Shown: positions 8,465 through 18,245, counted from the first letter of the stretch. The stretch: DNA of 64,000 bases from CBDAKK01 sp965196605 (GCA_965196605.1 CBDAKK010000002.1:62001-126000), one strand, 5' to 3'. Made by a program: numbers and translations. Notes: generated from the letters alone by a model not told the origin.

Positions 8465-9682
8465 CTAGGGGCCTACCCAAAACGTGCGCAAGTCTTTAAA
8501 CGGTGCGGCGTGGTCTTGTGCCAAGGCTTCGCGTATTTCGCGCATCACCCGTACCATTTGCCCTATGTTGTGAATGCTGAGCAAGTACAGCCCCAGAAAC
8601 TCACGCGCCTTGAATAAGTAGTGGATGTAGGCACGTGAGTATGTGGTGCAACAGGGCAAGGGGCAGCGTGGGTCTATGGGGAGGTCTTGCGTTTTGTGTT
8701 TGTGCGCGGTGAGGTTGAGTTTGCCCTTGGGTTCTAGGGCTGCGGGCACTATGGCTACGCCATGGCGGGCTATGCGCGTGGGGTGCACGCAGTCAAAGCT
8801 GTCTATGCCCAAACTCACGCCGTGAAATATGTCGGGGATGTCGCCTATGCCCAAGAGGTGTATGGGGCGCGCGGCATTTTGGAGGAGGGAGCAGCTGTGT
8901 GCAACCACCTCGTACATTTGGTTTTTGTCTGCGCCTAAGCTCCCGCCTATGGCGCTTGCAAAAAAGTTTTGCTGCTCCACTTGTTCCGCGCTTTCACGGC
9001 GTAGGTCTTCATACGTGCCGCCTTGTATTACGCCATACATGGCTTGGCGCGGCTGTTGCGCTTCTTCACGGGTTTTGTTCCATGCCTCAAGGCGCGCAAT
9101 GCTACGGGTACCCCAGCGTAGTGAGCGTTGCATGGCTTGCTGCGTGTAGTGCTTGTCTACATGGTAGGGTGTGCATTCATCAAACTGCACTATGAGGTCG
9201 GCGCCAAGTTGGCATTGTGCGTCTATGGAGGTTTCGGGGCTTAAGCTTATTACGTCGCCGTTGACGTAGGACTTAAAGCGCACCTCATCCTCCCCTATTG
9301 CCATGAGGCTTTTGGGTATTGCCCTATTGGAACTCTTCTTTATTTCTTCTGAGACGCTGCCGTGCCCCATGGCAAAGACTTGGTAGCCGCCTGAGTCGGT
9401 GAACATGGGCTTGCGCCAGTTCATAAAGCGGTGGAGTCCACCCATGTTGGCAATGTGCGGGGCGCCGGGGCGCAGCATGAGGTGGTAGGTGTTTGCTAAT
9501 ATAATGTCGGCGCCTATTTTTTCTACTTGGTAGCTTGGCACGCACTTTATGCTTGCCTTGGTGGCACAGAATATAAAGGTGGGTGTTGGCACTACCCCGT
9601 GTGGGGTGTGTATTTGACCAAGGCGTGCCTTGCCATGCGCGCCTTTGGAGTGTGTAAAAGCAAATGGTTTGTGGGATGCCAT
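8465..9682 (-). CDS. tgt: tRNA-guanine transglycosylase
   Basis: Exchanges guanine-34 for preQ1 or queuine in tRNAs with GUN anticodons. 405 aa. The substrate pocket and catalytic motifs are present: FTDSGGYQVF, SPETSIDAQ, GADLIVQFDECT, YGVIQGG and the nucleophile region GIDSFDCVHPTRIARHG. The usual zinc motif CxCxxC followed by His is altered: before SRAYIHYL the sequence reads DPRCPLPCCTTY, so cysteines sit 9, 5 and 4 residues ahead of SRAY rather than 9, 7 and 4. It lies 45 bases behind the queuosine-precursor transporter on the same strand, consistent with a salvage pair. Confidence 0.95.
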   Translation of the reverse strand: MASHKPFAFTHSKGAHGKARLGQIHTPHGVVPTPTFIFCATKASIKCVPSYQVEKIGADIILANTYHLMLRPGAPHIANMGGLHRFMNWRKPMFTDSGGYQVFAMGHGSVSEEIKKSSNRAIPKSLMAIGEDEVRFKSYVNGDVISLSPETSIDAQCQLGADLIVQFDECTPYHVDKHYTQQAMQRSLRWGTRSIARLEAWNKTREEAQQPRQAMYGVIQGGTYEDLRRESAEQVEQQNFFASAIGGSLGADKNQMYEVVAHSCSLLQNAARPIHLLGIGDIPDIFHGVSLGIDSFDCVHPTRIARHGVAIVPAALEPKGKLNLTAHKHKTQDLPIDPRCPLPCCTTYSRAYIHYLFKAREFLGLYLLSIHNIGQMVRVMREIREALAQDHAAPFKDLRTFWVGP

Positions 9683-9727
9683 GCTGTACGCGGGTGTGGT
9701 TGCGGACTTACTGGTTGTGCGCGTGAC

Positions 9728-10519
9728 CTAGCGCTGTAAATGCGATAAGTCGCGTAATGGGTCAGGGACAACAAGCATCTTTTTTGCTACGTACATAAAG
9801 GGTGTGTCGAAGAGGGCGGCAAAGACTCTAAAGGCGTACGTGCCTAATATGTAAGTGAAGATGAGCGTAGATACTTGTACATACTCCGTGCCAAAGACAA
9901 AGCGCGGTAGCACAAAGAAGGCAAGGCTGCTAAAGACGGTGTTGTCGATGAGCGCTGATATGAGGGTGGAGAGGTTGTTTCTAAACCATAGGTGCTTGCC
10001 TGCCGTGCGCCGCCGTAACGCGCTGAATATAGAGACGTCGCTTAACTGACTTATGAGGTAGGCTACAAAGCTTGCAATGAGCAACATGGGCGCGGGGGTA
10101 AAAAGGCGCTCCATGCTTTGGTGCATCGCATCATTTGCCACAGGCTGAAAGGCCAAAGTAAGCAGCATAATAAGCGTCCACAGGAGCATGCTAAAAAAGC
10201 CAATGAGTACTGCCTTTTTGGCAGCCTTTGTGCCGTATACTTCGTTTAGTACATCAGTTGCAAGAAAGGTGGCGGCAAAGAGTTCTGTGCCTAAGGCCAC
10301 CGGGTGAGCAAAGAAGGAGAACTGAGAAATTTTGAGCACTTGTATGTTGCCTGCAATGATGGCAATGACTATAAAGGTGTAGAGCCCGGCTTTTCCAAAG
10401 CATTTGGCAAAGACAATGACGGCGCTGTAGGCCACAAGAAAGCTAAGGAGGGAGAAAGCCACAGGGGGCATGTGGTGGGCGTATGCCAGAAGTTGACTAA
10501 AAGACGAATAAGAACTCAT
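9728..10519 (-). CDS. yhhQ: Queuosine-precursor transporter, YhhQ/VUT family
   Basis: 263 aa, very hydrophobic with about six membrane segments. Family signatures are seen in NIQVLKISQF, EVYGTKAAKKAVLIGF (conserved NExYG-like loop), LISQLSDVSIFSALRRRT (SQxxDVxxF) and LSTLISALIDNTVFS. The family imports preQ0, preQ1 or queuine; the link to tgt immediately downstream supports this and suggests that queuosine is salvaged. No biosynthetic queC/D/E/F gene is visible in the window. No strong ribosome site before the ATG. Confidence 0.9.
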   Translation of the reverse strand: MSSYSSFSQLLAYAHHMPPVAFSLLSFLVAYSAVIVFAKCFGKAGLYTFIVIAIIAGNIQVLKISQFSFFAHPVALGTELFAATFLATDVLNEVYGTKAAKKAVLIGFFSMLLWTLIMLLTLAFQPVANDAMHQSMERLFTPAPMLLIASFVAYLISQLSDVSIFSALRRRTAGKHLWFRNNLSTLISALIDNTVFSSLAFFVLPRFVFGTEYVQVSTLIFTYILGTYAFRVFAALFDTPFMYVAKKMLVVPDPLRDLSHLQR

Positions 10520-10580
10520 ACTAATTGCTTATAAAACTAACAGCGCTGTGAATACAATGTTGCAGTGAGTGTGTGTACAA

Positions 10581-10653
<73 letters not shown>

Positions 10654-11428
10654 GTGTATTTACCATGATACGGAAGCCTACATATTATGTCAAGCACGTA
10701 AGCATGCAACGCTTTTGGTGGGGGCACGCCCCCACACCCCCACTGCTGGTCGTTTTGCGCTACGCGCGTCAGGCTGCACGCCGTGTGTGTGATGGCTCAC
10801 GCCTTCTGTACCGTCCATGGCGCACAATGCGTCCCATCCGTGGGACGTGCGTGCCAAGCGGCTATTCTAAATACGCTATCCATTCGGGTGGCAGTTCTTT
10901 CTTTTCTTTTTTACCATCCATGGCAGCCAATGCGCCCCATCCATGGGGCGGCTGTGATGACGGAAAAAGAGTCGAGAGCCGAAGGCGACAGCCGTAGCAG
11001 GGATGCTACGCATTGGCTGCCAAGGACGGTACGGGTGCAAACTACTGCATAAGTGCCGCGATGCGGCACACACATGGAACTTGCACCAAAGTCGGGAGCC
11101 GTTAGGCGAGCGGCTAGAAACAATTAAAATAAGTGTCGCAACGCGACACAGAGATGGAGCTTATAGCAAAAAGCCTCCTGTGTGCTAAAGCAGTAATAAC
11201 ATAGATACTGTTTGCAAGTATGAAGTTTGCATTAAAAGAAAAGAAAGAAGAGTACCAAAGAAAGTCGAGAGCCGAAGGCGAACGGATGCAAACAACTAAT
11301 AGCGGACGCTCGCCCCACGGATGGGGCAAATAAGAGCGCCAAGGATGGAACGTAGTGAAGCAAAGATGGAACTTGCATCAAAGAAAAAGCCGCTGTGGGG
11401 GCACGCCCCCACCATAAAAAGTGTGGAT
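10654..11428. repeat. Intergenic mosaic of repeat modules (block D)
   Basis: No gene. In order: a GC-rich hairpin (10717-10742), the ATACGCTATCCATTCGGGTGG module (about 10872-10892), the CCATGG hairpin module (CGCCCCatccatGGGGCG around 10934-10951), the hairpin GTGTCGC-aac-GCGACAC (11133-11149) in reverse orientation inside its long module, the GTGCTAAAGCAGTAATAAC module (about 11170-11222), and another GC-rich hairpin (11393-11413). Confidence 0.75.
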
Positions 11429-13705
11429 TTAATGGAGTTGTTCTCTGAGTAGTTTCACGCGTCCTTTGTTGGTTTGGCTGAGCATCATTATTTGCTGTAT
11501 GTCAATGAAATAATCTCCGACTTTGGCAACAAATACAACATTGTTTTGGTCAACTGCGGTGAGGAAAGAGTCTGCTATATGTGCGCTTCTAATGCTTGCA
11601 ACTTGCTGAGGATAGGGTATGCTCGTATGCGATATTGCACGCATGGTGCGCATGTTTGCCACGCTGAGAAACATAGCGTTAGAATCAAGTCTGATGAGTT
11701 TTACAATATCGCCGGATGTTTGATAGACAAAGTCTCCTTGTCCACGTCCATGTCCACCGTACGCTTCTCGTGCAAGCACGACAATGCGTTTTTCTCCCGC
11801 ATTTTCACCCATGGGGTAGTCTACAAGCAGCGTCTCTATGTATATGTCTCCGTGGACAATGAAGGGTACTCTCCGTACCAGTATAAAACGCCGCGAAACC
11901 TCCGAAGGCAGATTGCGTATGTAGAGAACGTCATCCATGGAGAAAGGGAACTGTAAGGCATAGGCTTGTTCAAAGCGTGTCTTTTGTTGCACATTTTCAG
12001 CCTCTTTTGTACTAGCTTGGTCTTGTAAAACGCGGTAGGCGTGTAAAAGGTGTGAGGCTGCCTTTTCATCAGTTTGTTGATGTAAGGCTGCGTTTGTAAA
12101 AAGTGTGGAGTTTGCATTAAAGTCAAATGCGCTTGAGGTATGGGGCATGAGAAACTCGCTACTCTTGTAAGGGGTAGTGGTAGGAGTTGTGGCAGTGTTA
12201 GTTTGGGATAAGGGGCTTGTGTCATAGGCGGGCGCAGCAGTGTTTTGTTTGTAAGGTGCATGGTGTATAAGTTGTGCCTTTGCAAGTTGTTGTGAATACG
12301 CAAACAAGTGTGCGCCGTGTGCTATTACTGTGCTGGGCACCAATGAAAGTTGTAATGGCGGCAAAAGGCGAAATGCTGCTTGCCCTTCTGCTGCGCTGAG
12401 TTTGAAAAGGAGCGGGGTCATTTGAGCACGTGATACAACGTAGGGCAAGGACTGCGCAGTAGTAGTTGAGGCAAAGATGGGGGATATGAGCATTTGGGGT
12501 ATGAATTGCGGGACAAGTTGCTCGTCGCGCGTGTTGTCCATGAGCAATGAAAGTGGAATGCTGCGTATGCCGTCAACGTTTGCAAAGAAGAGCGTGTTCT
12601 GGGCTATGCGTACATCATAGTTTGCAATGGTCTTGTCAAATAGAACGGGGCTCAAGCGTTTGTCCTGCATGTCGTAGACTGAGACAGAGCCATCTTCAAA
12701 GCCAATGTGTAGCTTTTGTGCGCTGGCAAATACTGCGCTGACATGGGCATCATTTTCAATGGTAAGCGAGTCTTCTTCTACAAGTTGCCCGCTCTTTGAA
12801 AGGTCAAAGCCTTGTAGTATTTGCGAGCTGTCTGAAAAGCTGCCAAGGCTTATAACTTTGTTGGAGTCTTCCACACTAAATACTTGTCTGGGAGTGCTTG
12901 ATATTACAATGGTGTCGACCATCTTTCCATTGACGAGGTCAACCACTGCGAGCGAGTTGCCCGGTATGCCTACGGCAAAACGCCTTGTGTCATTCATCCT
13001 CAGGTGCTTCAATGCGTCCAGCGTTGCAACGCGTTTTAGTACTTCACCACTGTAGAGGTTTTTATATACTATGGTTCCCTTTGCGTCATAGAGCATGATG
13101 TTTTTCTCGGTGTGGGAAATGGCAATGAAAGACGGGCTTAGCGCTATTGCGTGTTCCTGTTGTTGCTTCCATGTAGCCGTAGTAACAACCACAAGTCGAC
13201 CCGAATTGTTCACATAAGAGAATAAACGCTGAGAGGGTGAGAAGGCATGGGCAGTGCCACGCTTATACGGCGCTGAAAAAACGATGTAGCGCTGCGCTAT
13301 GTGGTAGACGTACACTATGTCGTAGTCAATGGTGCTTGCGGTAAATATAATGTAGGGGTATAGAAATTTTGCATCGTGTATGGCCGAGGGTCTGTGCAAA
13401 ACCGTGTAGGAATGCGATGGTGTTTTTTCTGTTTGAGATGCATGTGTGTCCATGACCTTGGTAATGGTAAGAAGCCCTCCTTCATCGAGGGCGTACAAGA
13501 AATCATTATGCACGGCAAGCATGCGTATGGCCGACTCATGCGAAGGGATGAAAGAACGGGGGACGGGTTCTCTTGCAAAAAGAGCAAGAGTGCCGGAAAA
13601 CAATGCTGTAAGGAAATATAAAGCAAGCGTAGCATATTTCATGCTAGGAGCTAGCTGAGTCTTGGTGTTCTTCCGTCTAAAAACCAAGAAGGGGTTATAC
13701 AACAT
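11429..13705 (-). CDS. Exported beta-propeller-like protein of unknown function
   Basis: 758 aa. A signal peptide begins either at codon 1 or, more typically, at the ATG of codon 22 (MKYATLALYFLTALFSG). The mature N-terminal half has repeating short beta-strands with hydrophobic/Gly-Ser patterns (LAVHNDFLYALDEGGLLTI, IGFEDGSVSVYDMQDKR) like a WD40/YVTN propeller. A Thr/Gln/Ala-rich linker follows at about 480-560, then a folded C-terminal part. ATG at 13705 lies 5 bases after the rseP stop without a ribosome site, so translational coupling is likely. Role unknown; envelope location inferred. Confidence 0.7.
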   Translation of the reverse strand: MLYNPFLVFRRKNTKTQLAPSMKYATLALYFLTALFSGTLALFAREPVPRSFIPSHESAIRMLAVHNDFLYALDEGGLLTITKVMDTHASQTEKTPSHSYTVLHRPSAIHDAKFLYPYIIFTASTIDYDIVYVYHIAQRYIVFSAPYKRGTAHAFSPSQRLFSYVNNSGRLVVVTTATWKQQQEHAIALSPSFIAISHTEKNIMLYDAKGTIVYKNLYSGEVLKRVATLDALKHLRMNDTRRFAVGIPGNSLAVVDLVNGKMVDTIVISSTPRQVFSVEDSNKVISLGSFSDSSQILQGFDLSKSGQLVEEDSLTIENDAHVSAVFASAQKLHIGFEDGSVSVYDMQDKRLSPVLFDKTIANYDVRIAQNTLFFANVDGIRSIPLSLLMDNTRDEQLVPQFIPQMLISPIFASTTTAQSLPYVVSRAQMTPLLFKLSAAEGQAAFRLLPPLQLSLVPSTVIAHGAHLFAYSQQLAKAQLIHHAPYKQNTAAPAYDTSPLSQTNTATTPTTTPYKSSEFLMPHTSSAFDFNANSTLFTNAALHQQTDEKAASHLLHAYRVLQDQASTKEAENVQQKTRFEQAYALQFPFSMDDVLYIRNLPSEVSRRFILVRRVPFIVHGDIYIETLLVDYPMGENAGEKRIVVLAREAYGGHGRGQGDFVYQTSGDIVKLIRLDSNAMFLSVANMRTMRAISHTSIPYPQQVASIRSAHIADSFLTAVDQNNVVFVAKVGDYFIDIQQIMMLSQTNKGRVKLLREQLH

Positions 13706-13710
13706 GCGTA

Positions 13711-15048
13711 CTACCGAAATGTCTGCATGATGGCGGATATGTCCTTAAACATTATGAGTACAAAAAGAAAGAGCATGATGACAACGCCTATGCTTTGAAA
13801 GCGTACAAGGCTTTTGTACTTTGGGGCTTTTCTACGCAGCGCATGAAAGGTATAAAACGCGAGTTGTCCTCCATCGAGTACGGGTATGGGAATGAGGTTC
13901 ATGAGGGCTATGGCAAAGCTTAAAACAGCGCTTATGTTGATAAACTGCCACAGGGCATAGCCGAGTCCCCGTGTCTGCGCAACAAGCAGGGTGTTTCCTC
14001 CCACCACGGATATTATGCGTATGGGGCCTGCTACGTCTTCAGTCTCATCGGTCTTTTGAAAGGTGAAAAGCGCAATGATAATCCTAAGCGTGGAAGTTGT
14101 CATGGTTATGGCTTGTTCAATAGAAGTGCTTATGAATTGCCCAAAGCTACTCCAGCGTTTGACGTACTCTGTAGGAAATGTTATGCCCCACGCGCGCATG
14201 GGGTCTGCATGCGAAACAAAGACGGGGAGCTTGATGGTTTCTTCACCGCGTTGTACTACAACGGTTACAGAACTACCGCGGTGTTTTTTTAATACACTGT
14301 ATAGGTAGGCAGCGTTTTGTATTTCTACGTCACCTACGGCGCGTATAATGTCGTGTGGCTTAAAGACTTGCACAAATGATCCGCGCGACTCTCGCACGGG
14401 TGTAACTACAGGAGTTACAAAGGGGTAGACGCCAAGCACGGGTGCGGCGTCACCAAGCGCCATGTCTTGCGCATAGGGAGTACCTTCTCGTACATATTCT
14501 ACGCGCACGGTTTTTCCCGCTCTCTTGCGCGCCGCCTCTGCAAGTTGACTAAAAGAATCTATTTCGACACCATCAAGGCGCGTGATAGTGTCGCCCGATT
14601 GTAGGCCCGCTTCATAAGCGGCTCTGTTTTCTACGGGGTCAATGCGCGGGGTAAGTACTTCAGTTTCATAGCCCGTTGCAAAAAGCAACAAAGACATGAG
14701 GACATACCATGCTACATTTGCTCCGGGGCCTGCAAGTAACACAACGGCTTTTTTGAATATGGGGAGCATGAAGAGCGTGCCTTCGGTTGGAGGAATAACG
14801 GCGTCCGCATGTGCTTTTTTGTAGTCAAAGCCCGCTTCGTGTTCTGACTTCATGCGACAAAACCCGCCCAGCGGCAAAAGGCGCAGACTGTACACCGTGC
14901 CGCCCCATGCACGTGATAAGAGTTTTGGTCCCATGCCAATTGCAAATTCCTCTACCTGCACTTTATAATACTTGGCAGCTAAAAAATGCCCAAGCTCATG
15001 AATGAAAACTATAATCGCAAGTCCTATAATACCTATCGCTATTTGCAT
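13711..15048 (-). CDS. rseP: Site-2 protease RseP family (M50 zinc metalloprotease)
   Basis: Intramembrane protease that cleaves membrane-anchored regulators or signal peptide remnants. 445 aa. Zinc motif HELGH (FIHELGHFLAAKYY) near the N-terminus; the third ligand is in the C-terminal LDG motif (NLIPIPVLDGGQLAFYTFHALR). Between them are two PDZ-like stretches (around GLQSGDTITRLDGVEI and FKPHDIIRAVGDVEI). Located directly after cdsA as in many bacteria, but dxr, which sits between them in T. pallidum to my knowledge, is absent. Confidence 0.95.
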   Translation of the reverse strand: MQIAIGIIGLAIIVFIHELGHFLAAKYYKVQVEEFAIGMGPKLLSRAWGGTVYSLRLLPLGGFCRMKSEHEAGFDYKKAHADAVIPPTEGTLFMLPIFKKAVVLLAGPGANVAWYVLMSLLLFATGYETEVLTPRIDPVENRAAYEAGLQSGDTITRLDGVEIDSFSQLAEAARKRAGKTVRVEYVREGTPYAQDMALGDAAPVLGVYPFVTPVVTPVRESRGSFVQVFKPHDIIRAVGDVEIQNAAYLYSVLKKHRGSSVTVVVQRGEETIKLPVFVSHADPMRAWGITFPTEYVKRWSSFGQFISTSIEQAITMTTSTLRIIIALFTFQKTDETEDVAGPIRIISVVGGNTLLVAQTRGLGYALWQFINISAVLSFAIALMNLIPIPVLDGGQLAFYTFHALRRKAPKYKSLVRFQSIGVVIMLFLFVLIMFKDISAIMQTFR

Positions 15049-15090
15049 AGCTTTATCTTACAGGGTTTTACGCTTTACATCTACGCTTTT

Positions 15091-16035
15091 TTAATAAAAA
15101 AGTGGGTATAAAATATAGTATGCGCTGCTTGCAAAAAGTAAGGAGTCGAGCGTGTCCAGCATGCCACCTCTGCCAAGCATGATGCTGCCGCTGTCCTTGC
15201 AATGTGCCGAGCGCTTAAGCGCGGATTCAAACAAATCACCGAGCATGCCTGCAGCATTAATGAGCAGAGCAAATATAATGGTTTTGAGTATGCTGCCGGG
15301 AAAATACGCGTGCTTCATTACATAGACAATGGCAAACAAAATGCCTCCACCTATGAGGCCTCCCAAAAACCCTATGAGGGTTTTGCTTTGGCTTGTGTAT
15401 ATAAGCGGTTGCGTGCCTTTTTTGCCAAAGAAACGCCCAAACAAATACGCGAAGCCATCGTTTGTGTACACAATGCCAGTGACAAGCAGCATGGGTACCA
15501 CGCTGTTGGTCAGGTTTGGCAACATGATGTAATATGAGCCAATGAGTCCGGGGTACACTAGAAGGAATAGAACCCCGCTTATTTTTTCTACAATAGCATC
15601 GACAAAGTTGCTTGGAGTTCGCCTTACTATGAGTATGGAAGAGAGGAGTACTAAGAAGGAGAGAATAAAGACGCCTAGTTGGTACTGGTGGGGCGCAAAG
15701 GTAGGCACAAGCGCAGCAATAAAGGCAAGCGTGGGAAACAAAAAGCCTGTACAGAGCGCAATGACCATGGGGGGCTTCATGGCAGGCGGAAGTAGGCTTC
15801 GTGTTTCGCGTATCATGAACACCAAGAGGCAAAGAAATATTGCGCGCGGAAGGACGAATGCATGAAGCGGGTAAAGATATGCAAGAACTGTCAGGGGTAT
15901 TCCTATGGATACCGTGGCAAGGCGCATCATGCCGTTCTTGTGCGCTTTTGCAAAATCCTTTGGGTTTTCTTTGCTCTTGCTTATGGTGTCTTGCATTGCT
16001 GTATCATGAGGCGTCTTAGGTGAACTGCCGTGCAT
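15091..16035 (-). CDS. cdsA: Phosphatidate cytidylyltransferase
   Basis: Makes CDP-diacylglycerol from phosphatidate and CTP; integral membrane enzyme, 314 aa with about eight hydrophobic segments. The C-terminal signature reads ESALKRSAHCKDSGSIMLG then RGGMLDTLDSLL, matching the family pattern KR-x4-KDxxxxxPGHGGxLDRxDS, with Leu-Gly-Arg for Pro-Gly-His and Thr for Arg. GGAGG at 16041-16045 fixes the start at 16035, inside the end of uppS (20-base overlap), so the two are translated together. Confidence 0.93.
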   Translation of the reverse strand: MHGSSPKTPHDTAMQDTISKSKENPKDFAKAHKNGMMRLATVSIGIPLTVLAYLYPLHAFVLPRAIFLCLLVFMIRETRSLLPPAMKPPMVIALCTGFLFPTLAFIAALVPTFAPHQYQLGVFILSFLVLLSSILIVRRTPSNFVDAIVEKISGVLFLLVYPGLIGSYYIMLPNLTNSVVPMLLVTGIVYTNDGFAYLFGRFFGKKGTQPLIYTSQSKTLIGFLGGLIGGGILFAIVYVMKHAYFPGSILKTIIFALLINAAGMLGDLFESALKRSAHCKDSGSIMLGRGGMLDTLDSLLFASSAYYILYPLFY

Positions 16036-16771
16036 CTATACCTCCAAAGTTTCTCTTCTGGGTTCTGTAAAACATAAGCGCATCCTCCATGGCCTTTTCA
16101 TCCCAATCAGGCCATAGCAAATCCGAAAAGTACAATTCTGCATATGCGCTTTGCCACAGCAAAAAGTTGCTGAGTCGCTTTTGTTTGCCCGTGCGTATTA
16201 TAAGGTCAGGAAAGGGAATAGCGGGTTGGTCTAAAAATTGTGCGAGCGTATCCTCAGTAAGCGGAAGCGGGCTTGTATTATGAGCACTACCATGCGCCAC
16301 ATAGCGCTGGAATGCGCGCACTATTTCATCGCGTCCGCCGTAATTAAAGGCAATGTTCAGCGTGAGGTTTGAATATTGCTGGGTGTCTTCTACCACATGG
16401 TGTAGCTCGCGTTGTAGCTTTTTTCCAAGCGTCTCTAGCGCACCAGAGTGAACTACGCGTATACCGTGCTCTTTGTAAAAGGGGTAGTGCTCACGGAGCT
16501 TGCCACCCACCATGTTCAATATAAACGAAACTTCCGAGCGAGGGCGCTTCCAGTTTTCAGTTGAAAAAACATATATGGTGACGTACTGCACCTGTTGCGC
16601 TACGAGATATCGGAGCATTCGCTTCACTGCCGTAAGCCCCGCCATGTGCCCTTCCCTTCGCGGAAGGCGGCGTTCCTTTGCCCAACGGCCATTGCCATCC
16701 ATAATCACGCCAATATGCGCTGGCACATCTTGGTTATTGTGCGGTGTTTCGCTCGGCGCAACAGACTCCAT
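16016..16771 (-). CDS. uppS: Undecaprenyl diphosphate synthase
   Basis: cis-prenyltransferase that elongates farnesyl diphosphate to the C55 carrier lipid for cell wall synthesis. 251 aa. HIGVIMDGNGRWAKER carries the catalytic Asp, followed by REGHMAGL, then TIYVFSTENWKRP, FNYGGRDEIV and LIIRTGKQKRLSNFLLWQSAYAELYF shortened here as its RxSNFLxWQ motif. Standard family pattern throughout. Sits between frr and cdsA. The isoprenoid precursors it uses must come from elsewhere, since dxr is not at the locus. Confidence 0.96.
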   Translation of the reverse strand: MESVAPSETPHNNQDVPAHIGVIMDGNGRWAKERRLPRREGHMAGLTAVKRMLRYLVAQQVQYVTIYVFSTENWKRPRSEVSFILNMVGGKLREHYPFYKEHGIRVVHSGALETLGKKLQRELHHVVEDTQQYSNLTLNIAFNYGGRDEIVRAFQRYVAHGSAHNTSPLPLTEDTLAQFLDQPAIPFPDLIIRTGKQKRLSNFLLWQSAYAELYFSDLLWPDWDEKAMEDALMFYRTQKRNFGGIDARQFT

Positions 16772-16784
16772 ATGTCGCAGATTA

Positions 16785-17345
16785 TTACACTTCTCGTATT
16801 GCTTGTTCTTTCTTCACCAGCGCATCTTCAATATCGTGGACAACGGCGTCGGTCATGGTTTGAATGTCTTTCTCATGGTGCTTCATATCATCTTCGCTTA
16901 TTTCGCCAGAAGTCTTCAGTTTTTTAAGTTTTTCATTGGCATCTCTGCGCACATTGCGTACTGAGACTTTTGCCTCTTCTGCAAGCTCACGGGTTTTTTT
17001 TATGCTTTCTTCACGCGTTTGGTCTGTAAGCGGTGGTATGGTAATGCGCAGCACCTTTCCGTCATTTTGAGGATTGACGGACATATTAGACTGCATGATA
17101 GCCTTTTCTATAGCGGGAAGGAGCGATGCGTCCCAAGGCTTAATGAGAATTTGCCGCGCTTCGGGTACGCTTACATTGCTTATTTGATGAAGCTGTTGCA
17201 CGCTGCCGTAGCATTCTACTGCTATGTGTTCAAACTGCTGCGTGGACGCCTGCCCTGTACGCAAGGTTGACAATTTTTGCGTAAAGGATTCAAAGGACTT
17301 TTTCATCTTACTTTTTGCAACCGTTTGTAGTTCTTGCACTTCCAT
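16785..17345 (-). CDS. frr: Ribosome recycling factor
   Basis: Splits post-termination ribosomes together with EF-G. 186 aa, exact family length. Typical features: KMKKSFESFTQKLSTLRTG at the N-terminus, LIKPWDASLLPAIEKAI in the middle, RITIPPLTDQTREE, and the helical C-terminus with SVRNVRRDANEKLKKL. GGAGG lies 7 to 11 bases upstream of the ATG. Between tsf and uppS. Confidence 0.97.
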   Translation of the reverse strand: MEVQELQTVAKSKMKKSFESFTQKLSTLRTGQASTQQFEHIAVECYGSVQQLHQISNVSVPEARQILIKPWDASLLPAIEKAIMQSNMSVNPQNDGKVLRITIPPLTDQTREESIKKTRELAEEAKVSVRNVRRDANEKLKKLKTSGEISEDDMKHHEKDIQTMTDAVVHDIEDALVKKEQAIREV

Positions 17346-17372
17346 ACCAAGCCTCCGTAGTTTTAGGTGTTA

Positions 17373-18215
17373 CTAATCATCCCCTAATACAAACACATGG
17401 TATTCAGAAATACTTACTTGCGATTGTATATCTTGTGAAACTTGCTGGAGTTCCTTGCTTACCGTGGTTTTCTCGTCGTGTACCCAAGGCTGCAATAAGA
17501 AGCACACCTCGTCGAGGTGTTTTTTCCACTTGCCCTGCACAATGCCCGCAGCAATATTTTCGGGTTTTCCCATTTTGTCAACTTGCGTCTTAAAGAGTTC
17601 CATTTGTGCGTTTTTGTAGGCTTCGTCAACGCTTTCTGGTGAAAGGTACAGCGGCGTGCGTGCAACGGCATGCAAGGCTAATGCATGTGCAAAGTTACGA
17701 AATTTTTCATTGTTGACAAGCGATGCATCCTCTACTGCAACACGTACTATGGCACCAAGTCGTCCCGGCTTTCCGTGTACGTAGTGCGCTATAACCTCGT
17801 TTTTCTGCTTTGCAACTAAGGTAAAACGCTGTATTTCCATGTTTTCTTTTATCGTTGCAATCAAGTCGGTGACCTTAGCCTTCAGCTCATCGCTTACTTG
17901 CTCAAGCTCATTTTCCAAGATATCGCGTAAAACGCTGTGTCCTAAGGCTTGAAATTCTTCGTTGCGCGCAACAAAGTCAGTCTCACAACGCAGCTCCAAA
18001 ATAGCTCCGTGCGTTTCACTTGTGTCTACAAAAATACTGCCCTCGCCTGTCTGCCTACCACCGCGTTTTGCTACTACGGCAAGCCCCATTTCCTTGAGTA
18101 CCTTTTCAGCCTCTTCAAAGTTATTATTCGCCTTCTCTAGCGCTTTCTTACAGTCTGCAAATCCAGCACCTGTTTTATTTCGCAATTTTTTTACATCGCT
18201 CATGTTTACTGACAT
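17373..18215 (-). CDS. tsf: Elongation factor Ts
   Basis: Nucleotide exchange factor for EF-Tu. 280 aa. N-terminal UBA-like domain VKKLRNKTGAGFADCKKAL, then the conserved exchange motif TDFVARNEEFQAL. The middle and C-terminal parts follow the family. AAGGAG upstream of the ATG. Precedes frr and follows rpsB, the common bacterial order. Confidence 0.97.
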   Translation of the reverse strand: MSVNMSDVKKLRNKTGAGFADCKKALEKANNNFEEAEKVLKEMGLAVVAKRGGRQTGEGSIFVDTSETHGAILELRCETDFVARNEEFQALGHSVLRDILENELEQVSDELKAKVTDLIATIKENMEIQRFTLVAKQKNEVIAHYVHGKPGRLGAIVRVAVEDASLVNNEKFRNFAHALALHAVARTPLYLSPESVDEAYKNAQMELFKTQVDKMGKPENIAAGIVQGKWKKHLDEVCFLLQPWVHDEKTTVSKELQQVSQDIQSQVSISEYHVFVLGDD

Positions 18216-18245
18216 ATCGTTCTCCTTAACATTATTTGCATAGCT

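Noticed and set aside
11474..11956. Plus-strand ORF inside the beta-propeller gene
   Set aside because: It is a shadow frame of the 758-aa minus-strand gene, without ribosome site or family match.
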